A stretch of 60,477 bases of DNA from Bacillota bacterium. GTDB taxonomy: Bacteria > Bacillota > Limnochordia > Limnochordales > ZCTH02-B6. The notes under the pieces were generated by a model, which searched no databases, was not told the DNA's origin, and worked only from the letters and a program-made list of their open reading frames with translations. The stretch lies in NCBI GenBank assembly GCA_017656145.1, contig JACDOI010000011.1, forward strand, positions 1-60,477, written 5' to 3'. Of the stretch, positions 1-9,188 are shown one piece after another; the stretch's first letter is position 1, and each line of letters opens with the position of its first letter. A program made the translations under genes and the position numbers.

Positions 1-875
1 ACTTCGGCCAGTTGCGGGACGCGTTGGAGAAGCTGCAGCTCAACGACGCGGCTCTCCAGTTTGAGGCCGAGACGTCGGGCGCTTTGGGTTTCGGGTTCCG
101 CTGCGGGTTTCTCGGCCTGTTGCACATGGAGATCGTCCAGGAGCGGCTTGAGCGCGAGTTTGGCTTAAACCTCATCACCACCGCTCCCAGCGTCGTCTAC
201 CGCGTCGCCCTCACGAACGGCCAGACGGTGGAAGTCGACAACCCGGCCCGGTTTCCCGAGCCGCAGTACATCGCGCACGTGGAGGAGCCGTACGTTCGGG
301 CCAACATCGTCTGTCCGGCAGAATACGTCGGCTCCTTGATGGAGCTGTGCCAGGAGCGGCGGGGCACCTTTACCAATATGGAATATTTGACGCCCGAGCG
401 GGTTCAGCTCGTCTATGAGCTGCCGCTCAGCGAGATCCTGCTGGACTTCTTCGATCGGCTGAAGACGCGAAGCCGCGGTTACGCCTCGTTGGATTACGAA
501 CTCATCGGGTACCGGACAAGCGATCTGGTCAAAATGGACATCCTGCTCAACGGGGAACCGGTGGACGCCCTCTCCTGCATCGTCCACCGCGACAAGGCGT
601 ATCCCCGGGGCCGCCAGCTGGTAGAGCGGCTCAAGGAGGTCATCCCGCGCCAGCTGTTCGAGGTGCCCATCCAGGCGGCCATCGGCCGCAAGGTGATCGC
701 CCGGGAGACGGTGCGGGCCTTGCGCAAGGACGTCCTGGCCAAATGTTACGGGGGAGACGTCACCCGCAAGCGGAAGCTTCTGGAGAAGCAGAAGGAAGGC
801 AAGAAGCGCATGAAGCAGGTGGGCCGGGTGGAGGTGCCGCAGGAGGCGTTCATGGCCGTTTTGCGCATCGACTAA
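1..875 (+). CDS. lepA: Elongation factor 4 (LepA), C-terminal half, partial
   Basis: LepA is a translational GTPase that binds ribosomes and back-translocates or remodels stalled complexes. Only the C-terminal part is present: the frame is already open at base 3 and runs about 290 codons to TAA, against roughly 600 residues for the whole protein, so the GTPase domain lies upstream of the window. The visible part begins at the [11 protein letters not shown] segment, continues with the [19 protein letters not shown] stretch typical of EF4, and ends in the LepA-specific basic tail ([23 protein letters not shown] split over the last 40 residues). hemW follows 31 bp downstream, as in Bacillus. Identification is secure; only the 5' end is missing. 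Confidence 0.97.
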   Translation, partial: FGQLRDALEKLQLNDAALQFEAETSGALGFGFRCGFLGLLHMEIVQERLEREFGLNLITTAPSVVYRVALTNGQTVEVDNPARFPEPQYIAHVEEPYVRANIVCPAEYVGSLMELCQERRGTFTNMEYLTPERVQLVYELPLSEILLDFFDRLKTRSRGYASLDYELIGYRTSDLVKMDILLNGEPVDALSCIVHRDKAYPRGRQLVERLKEVIPRQLFEVPIQAAIGRKVIARETVRALRKDVLAKCYGGDVTRKRKLLEKQKEGKKRMKQVGRVEVPQEAFMAVLRID

Positions 876-906
876 CCCGGTCCCCGGTGGCCCGGAGTGA
901 GCTAGT

Positions 907-2067
907 GTGGTAGGTCTGTACGTTCACGTCCCGTTTTGCGAGCGTCGTTGCCACTATTGCGACTTCAACACCTACCTGCTTCGGGACGGGGGCGTGGACG
1001 AGTACTTGTGGGCGCTGGAGCGAGAGGCCGAATTGTACGGGGCGGTGGTGGCGGAGCGAAAGGTCGCCTTTGACACCGTGTTCGTCGGCGGCGGCACGCC
1101 TACGGTGCTCGATGCCTGCCAGCTTGGTCGCCTTTTTGCAGCGGTGCGGTCGCACCTGCCTGTCCGCGAGGATGCAGAGGTCACGGTGGAAGCCAATCCC
1201 GGAACCTTGACCGGCGAGCGGCTTAAGGCCTTGCGGGATTGCGGCGTCAACCGGATCAGCCTAGGGGTGCAGAGTTTGAACGATGCGTTGCTTGAGCGCC
1301 TCGGGCGGATTCACAGCGCTCGGGATGCCCGGAACTGCTACGACCGGGCCAGGGCCATGGGGTTTCACAACATCAACATCGATCTCATGTTCGGCCTGCC
1401 TGGCCAAGACGCGGGCGACTGGCGGAAAACACTTGCGCAAGTGATCGAGTGGCAGCCGGAGCATGTATCCTGTTACAGCCTGATTGTTGAAGAAGGAACT
1501 CCCTTCGGGCGGCTGTACGCCCAAGGCCAGCTGCCGCTGCCGGGCGAGGACGAGGAACTGTCCATGTACAAATTGGCCATAGACCTTCTTGCTGCGGCCG
1601 GTTACCGGCATTACGAGATCTCCAACTGGTCCCGACCCGGATTTGAATCGCGCCATAACTGCATCTATTGGCTCAACGGCCAGTGGCTCGGGCTGGGCCC
1701 TGGCGCCCACTCCCAGTGGGCGGGGGAGCGGTTTGCCAACGTGCGCCTTCCCCGGGAATACTGGCGCCGGCTCGCCCGGGGCGAGCGGCCCGTCGGGTGG
1801 CGGGAGCCGGTGAGCCGAGAAGTGGAGCAGGAGGACACAGTCATCTTAGGCCTGCGGCTGCGGGACGGCGTGGACGGGCGCACATTCCAGCGCCGGTTCG
1901 GCGTGGCGCTCGAGGAGGTCTTCGGCCGGGAAGTGGGCCGGCTCCTGGAGATGGGGATGGTCGAGTGGCGGGGACATCGCCTGCGGCTGACCGAACGGGG
2001 ATTGCCCGTGGCCAACCGGGCTTTTGAGGAATTTATCCGGACCCCAGGGCAACGGACCCCGGCGTGA
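907..2067 (+). CDS. hemW: HemW-type radical SAM protein (heme chaperone, formerly 'HemN-like')
   Basis: 386-residue radical SAM protein from a GTG start. The cluster-binding cysteines are Cys11, Cys15 and Cys18 (CERRCHYC followed by DF). True oxygen-independent coproporphyrinogen oxidase HemN has a further Cys directly after this motif; it is absent here, which fits the HemW branch that carries heme rather than decarboxylating coproporphyrinogen. GGGTPT and a C-terminal HemN-type domain are also visible. It sits between lepA and hrcA as in B. subtilis. Its last 35 bp overlap the 3' end of the convergent pyrD. The ribosome site is weak, so translation may depend partly on lepA. Confidence 0.92.
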   Translation: MVGLYVHVPFCERRCHYCDFNTYLLRDGGVDEYLWALEREAELYGAVVAERKVAFDTVFVGGGTPTVLDACQLGRLFAAVRSHLPVREDAEVTVEANPGTLTGERLKALRDCGVNRISLGVQSLNDALLERLGRIHSARDARNCYDRARAMGFHNINIDLMFGLPGQDAGDWRKTLAQVIEWQPEHVSCYSLIVEEGTPFGRLYAQGQLPLPGEDEELSMYKLAIDLLAAAGYRHYEISNWSRPGFESRHNCIYWLNGQWLGLGPGAHSQWAGERFANVRLPREYWRRLARGERPVGWREPVSREVEQEDTVILGLRLRDGVDGRTFQRRFGVALEEVFGREVGRLLEMGMVEWRGHRLRLTERGLPVANRAFEEFIRTPGQRTPA

Positions 2068-3205
2068 CCGGCACGCCCGGACGTTCGTCCGGTTCGGGCC
2101 AGCGAGCGGCTTCGACCCCGACCGCGTTGGCCACCCTGTTGAATCCGTCCCTGGCCAGGCGATCCGCAAGGCCGCGGGCCAGGCGCGCGGCAAAGCCCGG
2201 GCCGCCGTACACGAAGCCCGTGTACACCTGCACAAGGGTGGCGCCCGCCTTGATCTTCGTATACGCATCGTCTGCCGACATGACGCCTCCGACGCCGATG
2301 ACGGGCAGCCGGCCCCTGGTCCGGCGGTAGATGGCGGCCCCCACCTGGTTGGACCGCTGGAACAGCGGCCCACCGCTCAAGCCGCCCGGCCGGCGCGCGG
2401 CAGGCCCATGGACGCCTGCCCGGGACACCGTCGTGTTGGTGGCGATAAGTCCCGCGACCCGCCGCTTCAGGCAAACGTCCAAGAGCGCGTCGAGGTCGGA
2501 CGCGCTCAAATCGGGCGATACTTTGACGAGCACCGGCAAAGGACCTCCGTCCCGCCCGCCGCCGGAGCGAACCGGCCGGGCCGCCCCGATGACGGCGTCG
2601 AGCACTCCCGCCAGCGCCGTGGCGTCCTGCAGCCGGCGCAATCCGGGGGTGTTGGGCGAGCTCACGTTGACCACCGCAAAATCCGCCCAGGGACCTAAGG
2701 CGCGCATCGCGGCCGCATAGTCCTCCGCGGCCCGCTCCAGCGGCGTGTTCCGGTTTTTGCCGATGTTCACGCCGACGGGAACCGGTACCAGCGTTCGGGA
2801 CCGGGCAAGCGAGCGGGCGACGGCCTCCGCGCCCTTGCTATTGAATCCCATGCGGTTGATGAGCGCCCGGTGGGCAGGAAGCCGCCAGAGCCGGGGCCGG
2901 GGGTTGCCCGGCTGGGGAAGAGGGGTGACGGTGCCGACTTCGACAAAGCCGAACCCCAGGGCGGCGAGGGCCGGGATGGCCTCCCCGTCTTTGTCCAGGC
3001 CTGCGGCCACCCCGACGCAGGACGGAAACCGTAGTCCCATGGTCTCCACGGCTACGGAGCCGGGCAATGGTTCGTACCGCCGGCGAAGCGCCGCCAGCGC
3101 CAGGGCGCTCTGGCTTGCGGCTCGCAGCAAGGCGATGCCGAGCCGGTGAGCCCGCTCGGCGTCCAGGGTTTGCAGCACGGGAAATATGGCGTCATAGATG
3201 CTCAT
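2033..3205 (-). CDS. pyrD: Dihydroorotate dehydrogenase, class 2 (quinone-linked)
   Basis: Oxidises dihydroorotate to orotate in pyrimidine synthesis, using FMN and membrane quinones. The start chosen is the ATG at 3205, giving 390 residues; the frame is open further upstream but that part runs into the hrcA promoter. Landmarks are an N-terminal amphipathic region (MSIYDAIFPVLQTLDAERAH) typical of class 2 enzymes, the VSSPNTPGLR active-site loop with its catalytic serine at about residue 182, LVKVSPDL, GLIATNTTV, and FMN-phosphate loops VIGVGGVMS and VYTGFVYGGPG. It is transcribed against its neighbours and overlaps the end of hemW by 35 bp. No ribosome site is visible. A single pyrD here, away from other pyr genes, is unusual compared with the Bacillus pyr operon. 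Confidence 0.93.
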   Translation of the reverse strand: MSIYDAIFPVLQTLDAERAHRLGIALLRAASQSALALAALRRRYEPLPGSVAVETMGLRFPSCVGVAAGLDKDGEAIPALAALGFGFVEVGTVTPLPQPGNPRPRLWRLPAHRALINRMGFNSKGAEAVARSLARSRTLVPVPVGVNIGKNRNTPLERAAEDYAAAMRALGPWADFAVVNVSSPNTPGLRRLQDATALAGVLDAVIGAARPVRSGGGRDGGPLPVLVKVSPDLSASDLDALLDVCLKRRVAGLIATNTTVSRAGVHGPAARRPGGLSGGPLFQRSNQVGAAIYRRTRGRLPVIGVGGVMSADDAYTKIKAGATLVQVYTGFVYGGPGFAARLARGLADRLARDGFNRVANAVGVEAARWPEPDERPGVPVTPGSVALGSG

Positions 3206-3212
3206 CAGATCT

Positions 3213-3241
3213 AGCTTATCGGTGCTCGGGATAGCTGTCAA
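3213..3241 (-). promoter_or_regulatory. Possible promoter for pyrD
   Basis: On the minus strand TTGACA (3241-3236) is followed after 17 bp by TAAGCT (3218-3213), a poor -10. Transcription would begin at about 3206, practically at the pyrD ATG at 3205. This would give a leaderless or nearly leaderless message, which fits the lack of a ribosome site. It lies back to back with the hrcA promoter. Confidence 0.3.
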
Positions 3242-3258
3242 ATACGGTTCGCGAAACA

Positions 3259-3288
3259 TTGACAACACTTCCTGCCCGGTGCTATCGT
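3259..3288 (+). promoter_or_regulatory. Sigma-A promoter of the hrcA-dnaK operon
   Basis: TTGACA at 3259-3264 and TATCGT at 3283-3288 with an 18 bp spacer. The predicted start falls immediately in front of the CIRCE operator, the usual arrangement for HrcA control. Confidence 0.7.
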
Positions 3289-3301
3289 GAAAAAGAAGAG
3301 G

Positions 3302-3328
3302 TTAGCACTCTTCGGGAGGGAGTGCTAA
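3302..3328 (+). promoter_or_regulatory. CIRCE operator (HrcA binding site)
   Basis: Perfect match to the consensus inverted repeat TTAGCACTC-N9-GAGTGCTAA: left arm 3302-3310, right arm 3320-3328. It lies between the promoter and the hrcA ATG at 3349, so HrcA represses its own operon here. The hrcA gene itself being the first gene behind it supports the assignment. Confidence 0.97.
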
Positions 3329-3348
3329 GAAGCGCAGGTGACAGGCGG

Positions 3349-4383
3349 ATGCTGGACGAGCGGAAGCGGCGGGTGCTGCAGGCGCTGACTGACGACTACA
3401 TCCAGACCGCCGAGCCGGTTGGCTCGCGAAATCTTGCCCGCAAGTACAATTTGGGTGTCAGCCCCGCGACGATCCGCAACGAGATGGCGGATCTGGAGGA
3501 CGAAGGGTATCTTCATCAGCCCCATACGTCCGCAGGGCGCATCCCTTCCGACAAAGGATACCGGTACTACGTGGACGAGCTGATGGCTCCTTGGAATCCG
3601 GGGCCGCCGGAGCGGTCGGCGGTTTACCGGGAAGTGCGGGCTGTCGGCCGGGCGATGGAGGAAATGATCCACGAAGCGGCCAAACTGCTGGCCCGCGCCA
3701 CCCGGTACGCCTCAGTAGTCGCCGCACCCCGGCTTGAGGCCAGCATTCTCCGGCACATCGATCTCGTTCCGTTGGACGACACGCGGATCGTGGTGGTGCT
3801 GGTGGCCGATCCCGGCTTCGTCCGTCACCGGATCGCCGAGGTTCGCCGCCCGGTGACGGAGGAAGACTGCCAGCGCATGGCGGCCGGTCTCAACCGCCGG
3901 CTCGTGGGAATGCGATGCGGCGACATCGGCCGGGACCGGTTGGCGGAGATCCGCGAAGAGGTAGGGCGCGGCGAGTTGTATGACACGGTGGCTGAGTTGC
4001 TGGCGTCGGAGCTTTCCGACCCGTCGTCGGAAAAGGTGTACCTGGAGGGCACCTTGAACATTTTGGAACAGCCCGAGTTCCGGGACGTCGAGCGGGCCCG
4101 GTCGCTTTTGGCCGTTCTGGAAACGAAGGATGCCTTGTCCCAGGTGTTGTCCGCGGCGGGCCGCAGCGAGGAGCCTACGGTCATCATCGGCCAGGAAAAT
4201 CCCTTAGAAGGCTTGCGGGAATGCAGCGTCGTTTCCTCCGCGTACCGGATCGGCAACGAAGTCATCGGTGTCATCGGGGTTTTGGGGCCGACCCGGATGG
4301 AGTACGCCAAGGCGGTGGGGATGGTCCGCTATGTCGCCGAACACCTGAGCGAGGCATTGGTCGCTTTGGTCCGCCGGCGGTAG
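3349..4383 (+). CDS. hrcA: Heat-inducible transcription repressor HrcA
   Basis: 344-residue repressor of class I heat-shock genes; it binds CIRCE and is kept active by GroEL. The ATG at 3349 is preferred because it follows the promoter and CIRCE and begins the family's MLDERKRRVLQALTDDYI segment; the longer open frame to 3259 would cover the operator. A winged-helix domain occupies the first 75 or so residues (SPATIRNEMADLEDEGYLHQPHTSAG), followed by GRIPSDKGYRYYVD and a GAF-like dimerisation region with VIIGQENPLEGL near the C-terminus. AGGTGA stands 8 bp before the start. First gene of the hrcA-grpE-dnaK-dnaJ operon. Confidence 0.97.
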   Translation: MLDERKRRVLQALTDDYIQTAEPVGSRNLARKYNLGVSPATIRNEMADLEDEGYLHQPHTSAGRIPSDKGYRYYVDELMAPWNPGPPERSAVYREVRAVGRAMEEMIHEAAKLLARATRYASVVAAPRLEASILRHIDLVPLDDTRIVVVLVADPGFVRHRIAEVRRPVTEEDCQRMAAGLNRRLVGMRCGDIGRDRLAEIREEVGRGELYDTVAELLASELSDPSSEKVYLEGTLNILEQPEFRDVERARSLLAVLETKDALSQVLSAAGRSEEPTVIIGQENPLEGLRECSVVSSAYRIGNEVIGVIGVLGPTRMEYAKAVGMVRYVAEHLSEALVALVRRR

Positions 4384-4431
4384 CAAGCTCGGCGGGGATT
4401 GATCGGTGATAGGCTGAGGCGCCGTACGCTT

Positions 4432-4461
4432 GTGGACACCGGTGCGGGCGTTCATTATAAT
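4432..4461 (+). promoter_or_regulatory. Internal promoter upstream of grpE
   Basis: A perfect TATAAT lies at 4456-4461, with TTGTGG (4432-4437, 18 bp spacer) as the best -35. It sits in the 139 bp gap between hrcA and grpE and could supply GrpE-DnaK-DnaJ independently of CIRCE, as the B. subtilis dnaK operon also uses an internal promoter. Confidence 0.5.
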
Positions 4462-4470
4462 AAGGCAAGG

Positions 4471-4506
4471 CCCTTGAGGCGTTGTGCCGCGAGGGACTTT
4501 TCTTTG
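4471..4506 (+). terminator. Terminator-like or mRNA-processing hairpin between hrcA and grpE
   Basis: CCCTTG-A-GGC (4471-4480) pairs with GCC-G-CGAGGG (4486-4495) with one mismatch and a G-T pair, loop GTTGT, followed by ACTTTTCTTTG. It begins only about 3 nt after the predicted start of the internal promoter and ends just before the grpE ribosome site AGGGG (4510-4514). It may end part of the hrcA transcripts, or act as a 5' stabiliser of the grpE-dnaK-dnaJ message. Confidence 0.5.
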
Positions 4507-4522
4507 TCCAGGGGTGTGGACG

Positions 4523-5221
4523 GTGTTGTCCAATCAAGGCGATCCGCAGGCGACGAAGTCGGGGGCGGACGGGCAATATCAAGACGAGCCAGCCCGCGGC
4601 GAGGAGATGCCGGTCAGAGGCGCACCGGAAGGCCCGGCGGAACTACCCGGTGCAACCGTGGCGGAAGACCGGCCCGGCGGAGCGGACGCCCCGGCGCCTG
4701 ACGAGGCCGGCGAGGCACTGGCGGGGGACGGCGGCGCCGCTGAGCCGGTCGACGTGGATGCCTTGCAGGCCCGGGTGACCGATCTGGAGGCCCGGGAGCG
4801 GGAACTGACCGACCGGTACGTAAAGCTCTTGGCGGAATTCGACAACTATCGTCGCCGCACCCGTCAGGAGATGGAAGCCTTGCGGGCTACCGCGGCTGAG
4901 GCGCTGCTTTCGGATTTGCTCCCGATTGTGGATAGCCTCGATCAAGCGGTGTCCGCGGCGGGCGACGATGCTGAAGGCCCCTTGGGACAAGGGGTTAAGC
5001 TGATCCGGCAGCAATTGGCGGACGTTCTGGCCCGGCACGGCGTCGAGCCCATTGAGGCGGTGGGCCGGCCGTTCGATCCCCATACGATGCAAGCGGTGGC
5101 CCAGGCCGAGCCGACAGAAGCGGTTCCGGACGGGCACGTGTTGGAAGAGTACCGGCGCGGCTATCGGCTTCAGCAGAAATTGTTGCGCCCAAGCCTGGTC
5201 AAGGTTGCCCAAGCGCCGTGA
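4523..5221 (+). CDS. grpE: Nucleotide exchange factor GrpE
   Basis: Co-chaperone that releases ADP from DnaK. GTG at 4523 gives 232 residues and has AGGGG 8 bp upstream; a TTG one codon later would work equally well. The first 90 residues are acidic, low-complexity and probably disordered. Then comes the long coiled-coil helix (LQARVTDLEARERELTDRYVK and EFDNYRRRTRQEMEALR) and the C-terminal beta wing with PIVDSLDQAV and FDPHTMQAV. The open frame reaches 4484 upstream, but that would include the hairpin. Cotranscribed with dnaK, 38 bp downstream. Confidence 0.95.
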   Translation: MLSNQGDPQATKSGADGQYQDEPARGEEMPVRGAPEGPAELPGATVAEDRPGGADAPAPDEAGEALAGDGGAAEPVDVDALQARVTDLEARERELTDRYVKLLAEFDNYRRRTRQEMEALRATAAEALLSDLLPIVDSLDQAVSAAGDDAEGPLGQGVKLIRQQLADVLARHGVEPIEAVGRPFDPHTMQAVAQAEPTEAVPDGHVLEEYRRGYRLQQKLLRPSLVKVAQAP

Positions 5222-5259
5222 CCGGTGCCGGTGGCATGTGAGACAGGAGGAATCGGGCG

Positions 5260-7101
5260 ATGAGCAAAGTGATCGGCATAGACTTGGGAACGACCAATTC
5301 CGTCGTAGCGGTGGTCGAAGGCGGCGAGCCGGTCGTCATCCCCAACAGCGAGGGGAGCCGCACCACGCCTTCGGTGGTCGCGTTTGCAAAGGACGGGGAA
5401 CGGCTGGTGGGCCACGCCGCCAAGCGGCAGGCGGTGTTGAACCCTGAACGCACCGTCATTTCCATCAAGCGGAAGATGGGCACCTCCCACAAGGTGCGCA
5501 TCGATGGCAAGGAATACACCCCGCAAGAAATCTCGGCCATGATCTTGCAGAAGCTCAAGGCCGAGGCCGAAAGCTACCTTGGAGAGCCGGTGACCAAGGC
5601 GGTCATCACCGTGCCGGCGTATTTCACCGACGCCCAGCGGCAGGCGACCAAGGATGCGGGGACCATCGCGGGCCTGGAGGTGCTCCGGATCATCAACGAG
5701 CCGACCGCCGCGTCGCTCGCGTACGGCCTCGACAAAGAAGGGGCCCAGACCATTCTCGTCTTTGACCTGGGCGGCGGAACGTTCGACGTCTCCATCCTTG
5801 AGATCGGCGACGGGGTGTTCGAAGTCAAGGCCACCAGCGGCAACAACCATCTGGGCGGCGACGACTTCGACGAGCGCATTATGCGGTGGCTCATCGAACA
5901 GTTCAAGATGGACCACGGCATTGACCTGAGCAAGGACCGCCAGGCCATGCAGAGGCTCAAGGAAGCCGCAGAGAAGGCGAAAATCGAGCTGTCGGGCGTA
6001 ACGTCCACCAACATCAACCTGCCCTTCATTGCCATGGGACCTGCGGGGCCCTTGCATATCGACGTCACGCTCACCCGGGCCAAGTTCAACGAGCTGACTC
6101 GGGACTTGGTCGAAGCCACCATGGGCCCGACCCGCCAGGCTCTCAAGGACGCGGGCCTGGAGCCGTCGCAGGTCGACAAGGTCATCCTGGTGGGCGGTTC
6201 GACCCGCATCCCGGCAGTGCAGGAGGCGATTCGGAACCTCATCGGCAAGGAGCCCCACAAGGGCATCAACCCCGACGAATGCGTCGCCGTCGGAGCGGCC
6301 ATCCAGGCGGCGGTTCTTTCCGGTGAGATGAAAGACTTGGTCCTCTTGGACGTGACGCCGCTGTCTTTGGGCATTGAGACGCTGGGCGGCGTATTCACCA
6401 AGCTCATCGAGCGCAACACGACGATTCCCACATCGGCGAAGCAGATCTTTTCCACCGCGGCCGACAACCAGACGACGGTCGAGATCCACGTCCTGCAGGG
6501 CGAGCGGCCGATGGCGGCCGACAACGTCACTTTGGGCCGGTTTCGGCTGGACGGCATTCCGCCCGCACCCCGGGGAGTGCCCCAGATCGAGGTCAGCTTC
6601 GACATCGACGCCAACGGCATCGTCAAGGTTTCCGCGAAGGACTTGGCCACCGGCCGGGCCCAGCAGGTGACATTGACGGCGTCCAGCGGCTTGACCTCCG
6701 AGGATATTCAGCGGATGGTGCAAGAGGCTGAGAAATACGCTGAGGAGGACAAGAAGCGCAAGGAGCTGGCGGAACTGCGCAACCAGGCCGACAGCCTGAT
6801 TTACACGGTGGAGCGAACCCTCAAAGACCTGGGCGACAAGGCGACAAAGGAGCAGCGGGACGCGATTGAGCAGGCCCGCGACCGTTTGCGGTCGGTCATG
6901 AACCAGGACGACCCGCAGGCCATCAAGGACGGCCTGGAGGCGTTGAGCAAGGCGCTCCACGATCTCAGTACCCGCGCGTACCAGGCGACCGGTACGCAAG
7001 CGGCCGGAGGGACGAATCCGGGCGGCTCCAACGGCGCCGGCGGCACGACCGTGGAGGGCGAATACACGGTGTCCGGAGAAGAGGAGCGGCGGGGGAATTA
7101 A
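5260..7101 (+). CDS. dnaK: Molecular chaperone DnaK (Hsp70)
   Basis: ATP-driven chaperone of 613 residues, full length, with strong AGGAGGAAT before its ATG. The nucleotide-binding domain shows [13 protein letters not shown] at the N-terminus, [26 protein letters not shown] and [11 protein letters not shown]; the linker [16 protein letters not shown] leads into the substrate-binding domain with [13 protein letters not shown] and a helical lid. The Gly-rich tail ends in [10 protein letters not shown]. Like other Gram-positive DnaK proteins it lacks the segment of about 24 residues found in the proteobacterial ATPase domain (inferred from length). The DNA opposite strand carries a 656-codon open frame, which is a shadow of the high GC3 content. 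Confidence 0.98.
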   Translation: MSKVIGIDLGTTNSVVAVVEGGEPVVIPNSEGSRTTPSVVAFAKDGERLVGHAAKRQAVLNPERTVISIKRKMGTSHKVRIDGKEYTPQEISAMILQKLKAEAESYLGEPVTKAVITVPAYFTDAQRQATKDAGTIAGLEVLRIINEPTAASLAYGLDKEGAQTILVFDLGGGTFDVSILEIGDGVFEVKATSGNNHLGGDDFDERIMRWLIEQFKMDHGIDLSKDRQAMQRLKEAAEKAKIELSGVTSTNINLPFIAMGPAGPLHIDVTLTRAKFNELTRDLVEATMGPTRQALKDAGLEPSQVDKVILVGGSTRIPAVQEAIRNLIGKEPHKGINPDECVAVGAAIQAAVLSGEMKDLVLLDVTPLSLGIETLGGVFTKLIERNTTIPTSAKQIFSTAADNQTTVEIHVLQGERPMAADNVTLGRFRLDGIPPAPRGVPQIEVSFDIDANGIVKVSAKDLATGRAQQVTLTASSGLTSEDIQRMVQEAEKYAEEDKKRKELAELRNQADSLIYTVERTLKDLGDKATKEQRDAIEQARDRLRSVMNQDDPQAIKDGLEALSKALHDLSTRAYQATGTQAAGGTNPGGSNGAGGTTVEGEYTVSGEEERRGN

Positions 7102-7139
7102 CCCGCCGCCCCTGTTTGGGTGCCAGGGCGGTGTAACCA

Positions 7140-8303
7140 TTGGCGAGCAAACGGGACTATTACGAGGTGCTGGGGGTGAGCCGGGACGCTTCGCCGGAAG
7201 AGATCAAGCGGGCGTACCGGAAGCTGGCGCGCCAGTACCACCCGGACGTGAATAAGGACGACCCCCAGGCCGAGGAAAAGTTTAAGGAGATCAATGAGGC
7301 GTACCGCGTGCTCAGCGATCCCCAGGCGCGGGCGAAGTACGACCAGTTCGGCCCCGCCGCCTTCGACGGCGCAGGCGGCGGGGCGGGAGGATTCGGCAGC
7401 TCCGGCGGGTTCGGCGGGGCCGGCGGATTTGATCCGTTCGGGGACATCTTTGACATCTTTGATATGTTCACCGGCGGCGGCCGGGCGCGCGCCCGGGGCC
7501 CAGCCCGGGGCCGGGACCTGGAGATGGAGATCGAGGTCGACTTTGAGGAAGCCGCCTTCGGCGCCGAGAAGACCATTGAAGTTCCCCGGGTGGAGGTGTG
7601 CCCCCGCTGCCGCGGCAACAGGGCCGAACCGGGAACACCCATCCAAACGTGTCCGGAGTGCGGCGGGCGGGGCGAGATTCGCCGGGCCCGGACTACCGCG
7701 TTCGGGCAATTCGTCAATGTGACCGTTTGCCCCCGATGCGGGGGGGAAGGCAAGATCGCCGCGGCGCCGTGCTCTGAGTGCCGCGGCGCCGGGAGGGTGC
7801 GGCGGCGGCGCCGGATCCACGTCCGGATCCCCGCCGGCATCGACACGGGTAACCGGATCCGGCTTTCCGGCGAGGGTGAGGCCGGCGAGCGGGGTGGTCA
7901 ACCGGGCGACCTTTACCTGCGGGTCCGGGTCCGGCCCCATTCGGTCTTTACCCGTGACGGCGAGGACGTCATTTGCGAGATTCCCATTTCGTTCGCTCAG
8001 GCTGCGCTGGGTGATGAGATCGATGTGCCCACGCTCGAAGGGAGCCACCGGCTGTCGATTCCCGAAGGCACCCAGCCGGGCGCCGAGTTTCGCCTGCGGG
8101 GGATGGGCATTCCGCGGGTCGGCGGCTACGGCCGGGGCGACCAAGTCGTGCGGATTCGAGTCGAGGTGCCCCGGCGCCTTTCGCCACGACAGAAAGAGCT
8201 TCTGCGGGAATTCGCCCGGGCGAGCGGGGAAGAGCCGGCGGGAAACCGCACGTTCTTCGAGCGGGTCCGGGACACGTTCGGCGGCGGCCGGCACGCACCT
8301 TAG
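7140..8303 (+). CDS. dnaJ: Chaperone protein DnaJ (Hsp40)
   Basis: Type I J-protein of 387 residues from a TTG start, stimulating DnaK's ATPase. The J domain ([18 protein letters not shown]) contains the HPD motif in [10 protein letters not shown] Gly/Phe-rich stretch follows, then four zinc-finger repeats: [32 protein letters not shown]. The first and last depart slightly from CxxCxGxG, losing the final Gly or having Arg for Gly, but all eight cysteines are present. Two beta-sandwich substrate domains and a dimerisation tail complete it. Last gene of the heat-shock set; prmA follows after 12 bp. Confidence 0.97.
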   Translation: MASKRDYYEVLGVSRDASPEEIKRAYRKLARQYHPDVNKDDPQAEEKFKEINEAYRVLSDPQARAKYDQFGPAAFDGAGGGAGGFGSSGGFGGAGGFDPFGDIFDIFDMFTGGGRARARGPARGRDLEMEIEVDFEEAAFGAEKTIEVPRVEVCPRCRGNRAEPGTPIQTCPECGGRGEIRRARTTAFGQFVNVTVCPRCGGEGKIAAAPCSECRGAGRVRRRRRIHVRIPAGIDTGNRIRLSGEGEAGERGGQPGDLYLRVRVRPHSVFTRDGEDVICEIPISFAQAALGDEIDVPTLEGSHRLSIPEGTQPGAEFRLRGMGIPRVGGYGRGDQVVRIRVEVPRRLSPRQKELLREFARASGEEPAGNRTFFERVRDTFGGGRHAP

Positions 8304-8315
8304 GAGGCCTGTTCC

Positions 8316-9188
8316 GTGCGGTGGCTTGCACTTCGGGTTGAAGCCGGCGCTGAGTGTGAGGACGCGGTGGCCCAGATGTTGCTGGAGGCGGGAGCCCACG
8401 GTGTCGCGGTGGAAGACTTGGGCCACCGGCGGGCCGTGAGCGCGTATTTGCCCGGTGATTCGCCCGTCGATGTCGACGGCATCCGGGAGCGGGTGGAGAA
8501 GTTGGCCCGCTACGGCCTGCACCCCGGTCCGGTCCAGGTGACGGCGGGCTGGATCCGGGATGAGGATTGGGCGGAAAGCTGGAAGCGCCACTACCGCCCG
8601 CTGGTCGTAGGCCGGCGGCTGCTCGTCAAGCCGGCCTGGCTGGATGTGGAGCCGGCCGGGCGGGAAGTGATCGAGCTCGATCCGGGCATGGCGTTCGGCA
8701 CCGGTCACCATCCTACGACCCAATTGTGCCTGGAAGCTTTGGACGAATTGGTGAGGCGCGGCGACCCCGTGGCCGACGTGGGGACGGGCTCCGGCATCCT
8801 GGCCATTGCCGCGGCGCGCCTTGGGGCCGAGCCGGTCGTCGCCGTCGACGTCGATCCGGTGGCGGTACAGGTGGCCATCGACAACTGCCGCCGCAACGGG
8901 GTCGAGCGCCGGGTCCGGGTCGCCCGGGGAAGCGCTGCGACGGCGAAGAATCTTTTGCCCGGCGGACAAGCCCGCACGGTGGTGGTCAACATCCTGGCGA
9001 AGGTCATTGAGGAAATGGCCGGCGAGCTCGTCGCCTTGCTCGCTCCCGGCGGGCGTCTGGTGGCTGGCGGCATCGTCGCTCCGGCCGCGGCTGGGGTGGG
9101 GGCCGGCCTGGAGCGGGCCGGGCGGCGGGTAGACGAGGAACGGGCTCGCGACGAGTGGCGCTGCCTCATCGGGACGAGGGCCGGGTGA
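8316..9188 (+). CDS. prmA: Ribosomal protein L11 methyltransferase PrmA
   Basis: SAM-dependent enzyme that trimethylates L11. 290 residues from a GTG with AGGAGG 9 bp upstream. N-terminal ferredoxin-like targeting domain, then a Rossmann methyltransferase domain with motif I VADVGTGSGILAIAAARLGA, acidic VAVDVDPVAV and VVVNILAKVI, the family's substrate-side NxLA-type motif. It follows dnaJ as in B. subtilis and its TGA overlaps the ATG of rsmE by one base, so the two are translationally coupled. Confidence 0.95.
   Translation: MRWLALRVEAGAECEDAVAQMLLEAGAHGVAVEDLGHRRAVSAYLPGDSPVDVDGIRERVEKLARYGLHPGPVQVTAGWIRDEDWAESWKRHYRPLVVGRRLLVKPAWLDVEPAGREVIELDPGMAFGTGHHPTTQLCLEALDELVRRGDPVADVGTGSGILAIAAARLGAEPVVAVDVDPVAVQVAIDNCRRNGVERRVRVARGSAATAKNLLPGGQARTVVVNILAKVIEEMAGELVALLAPGGRLVAGGIVAPAAAGVGAGLERAGRRVDEERARDEWRCLIGTRAG

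Noticed and set aside
5170-7140. 656-codon open frame on the minus strand opposite dnaK (and similar long frames opposite 7098-9221)
   Set aside because: Product of high GC at third codon positions of dnaK, dnaJ and prmA; no family similarity and no ribosome site.
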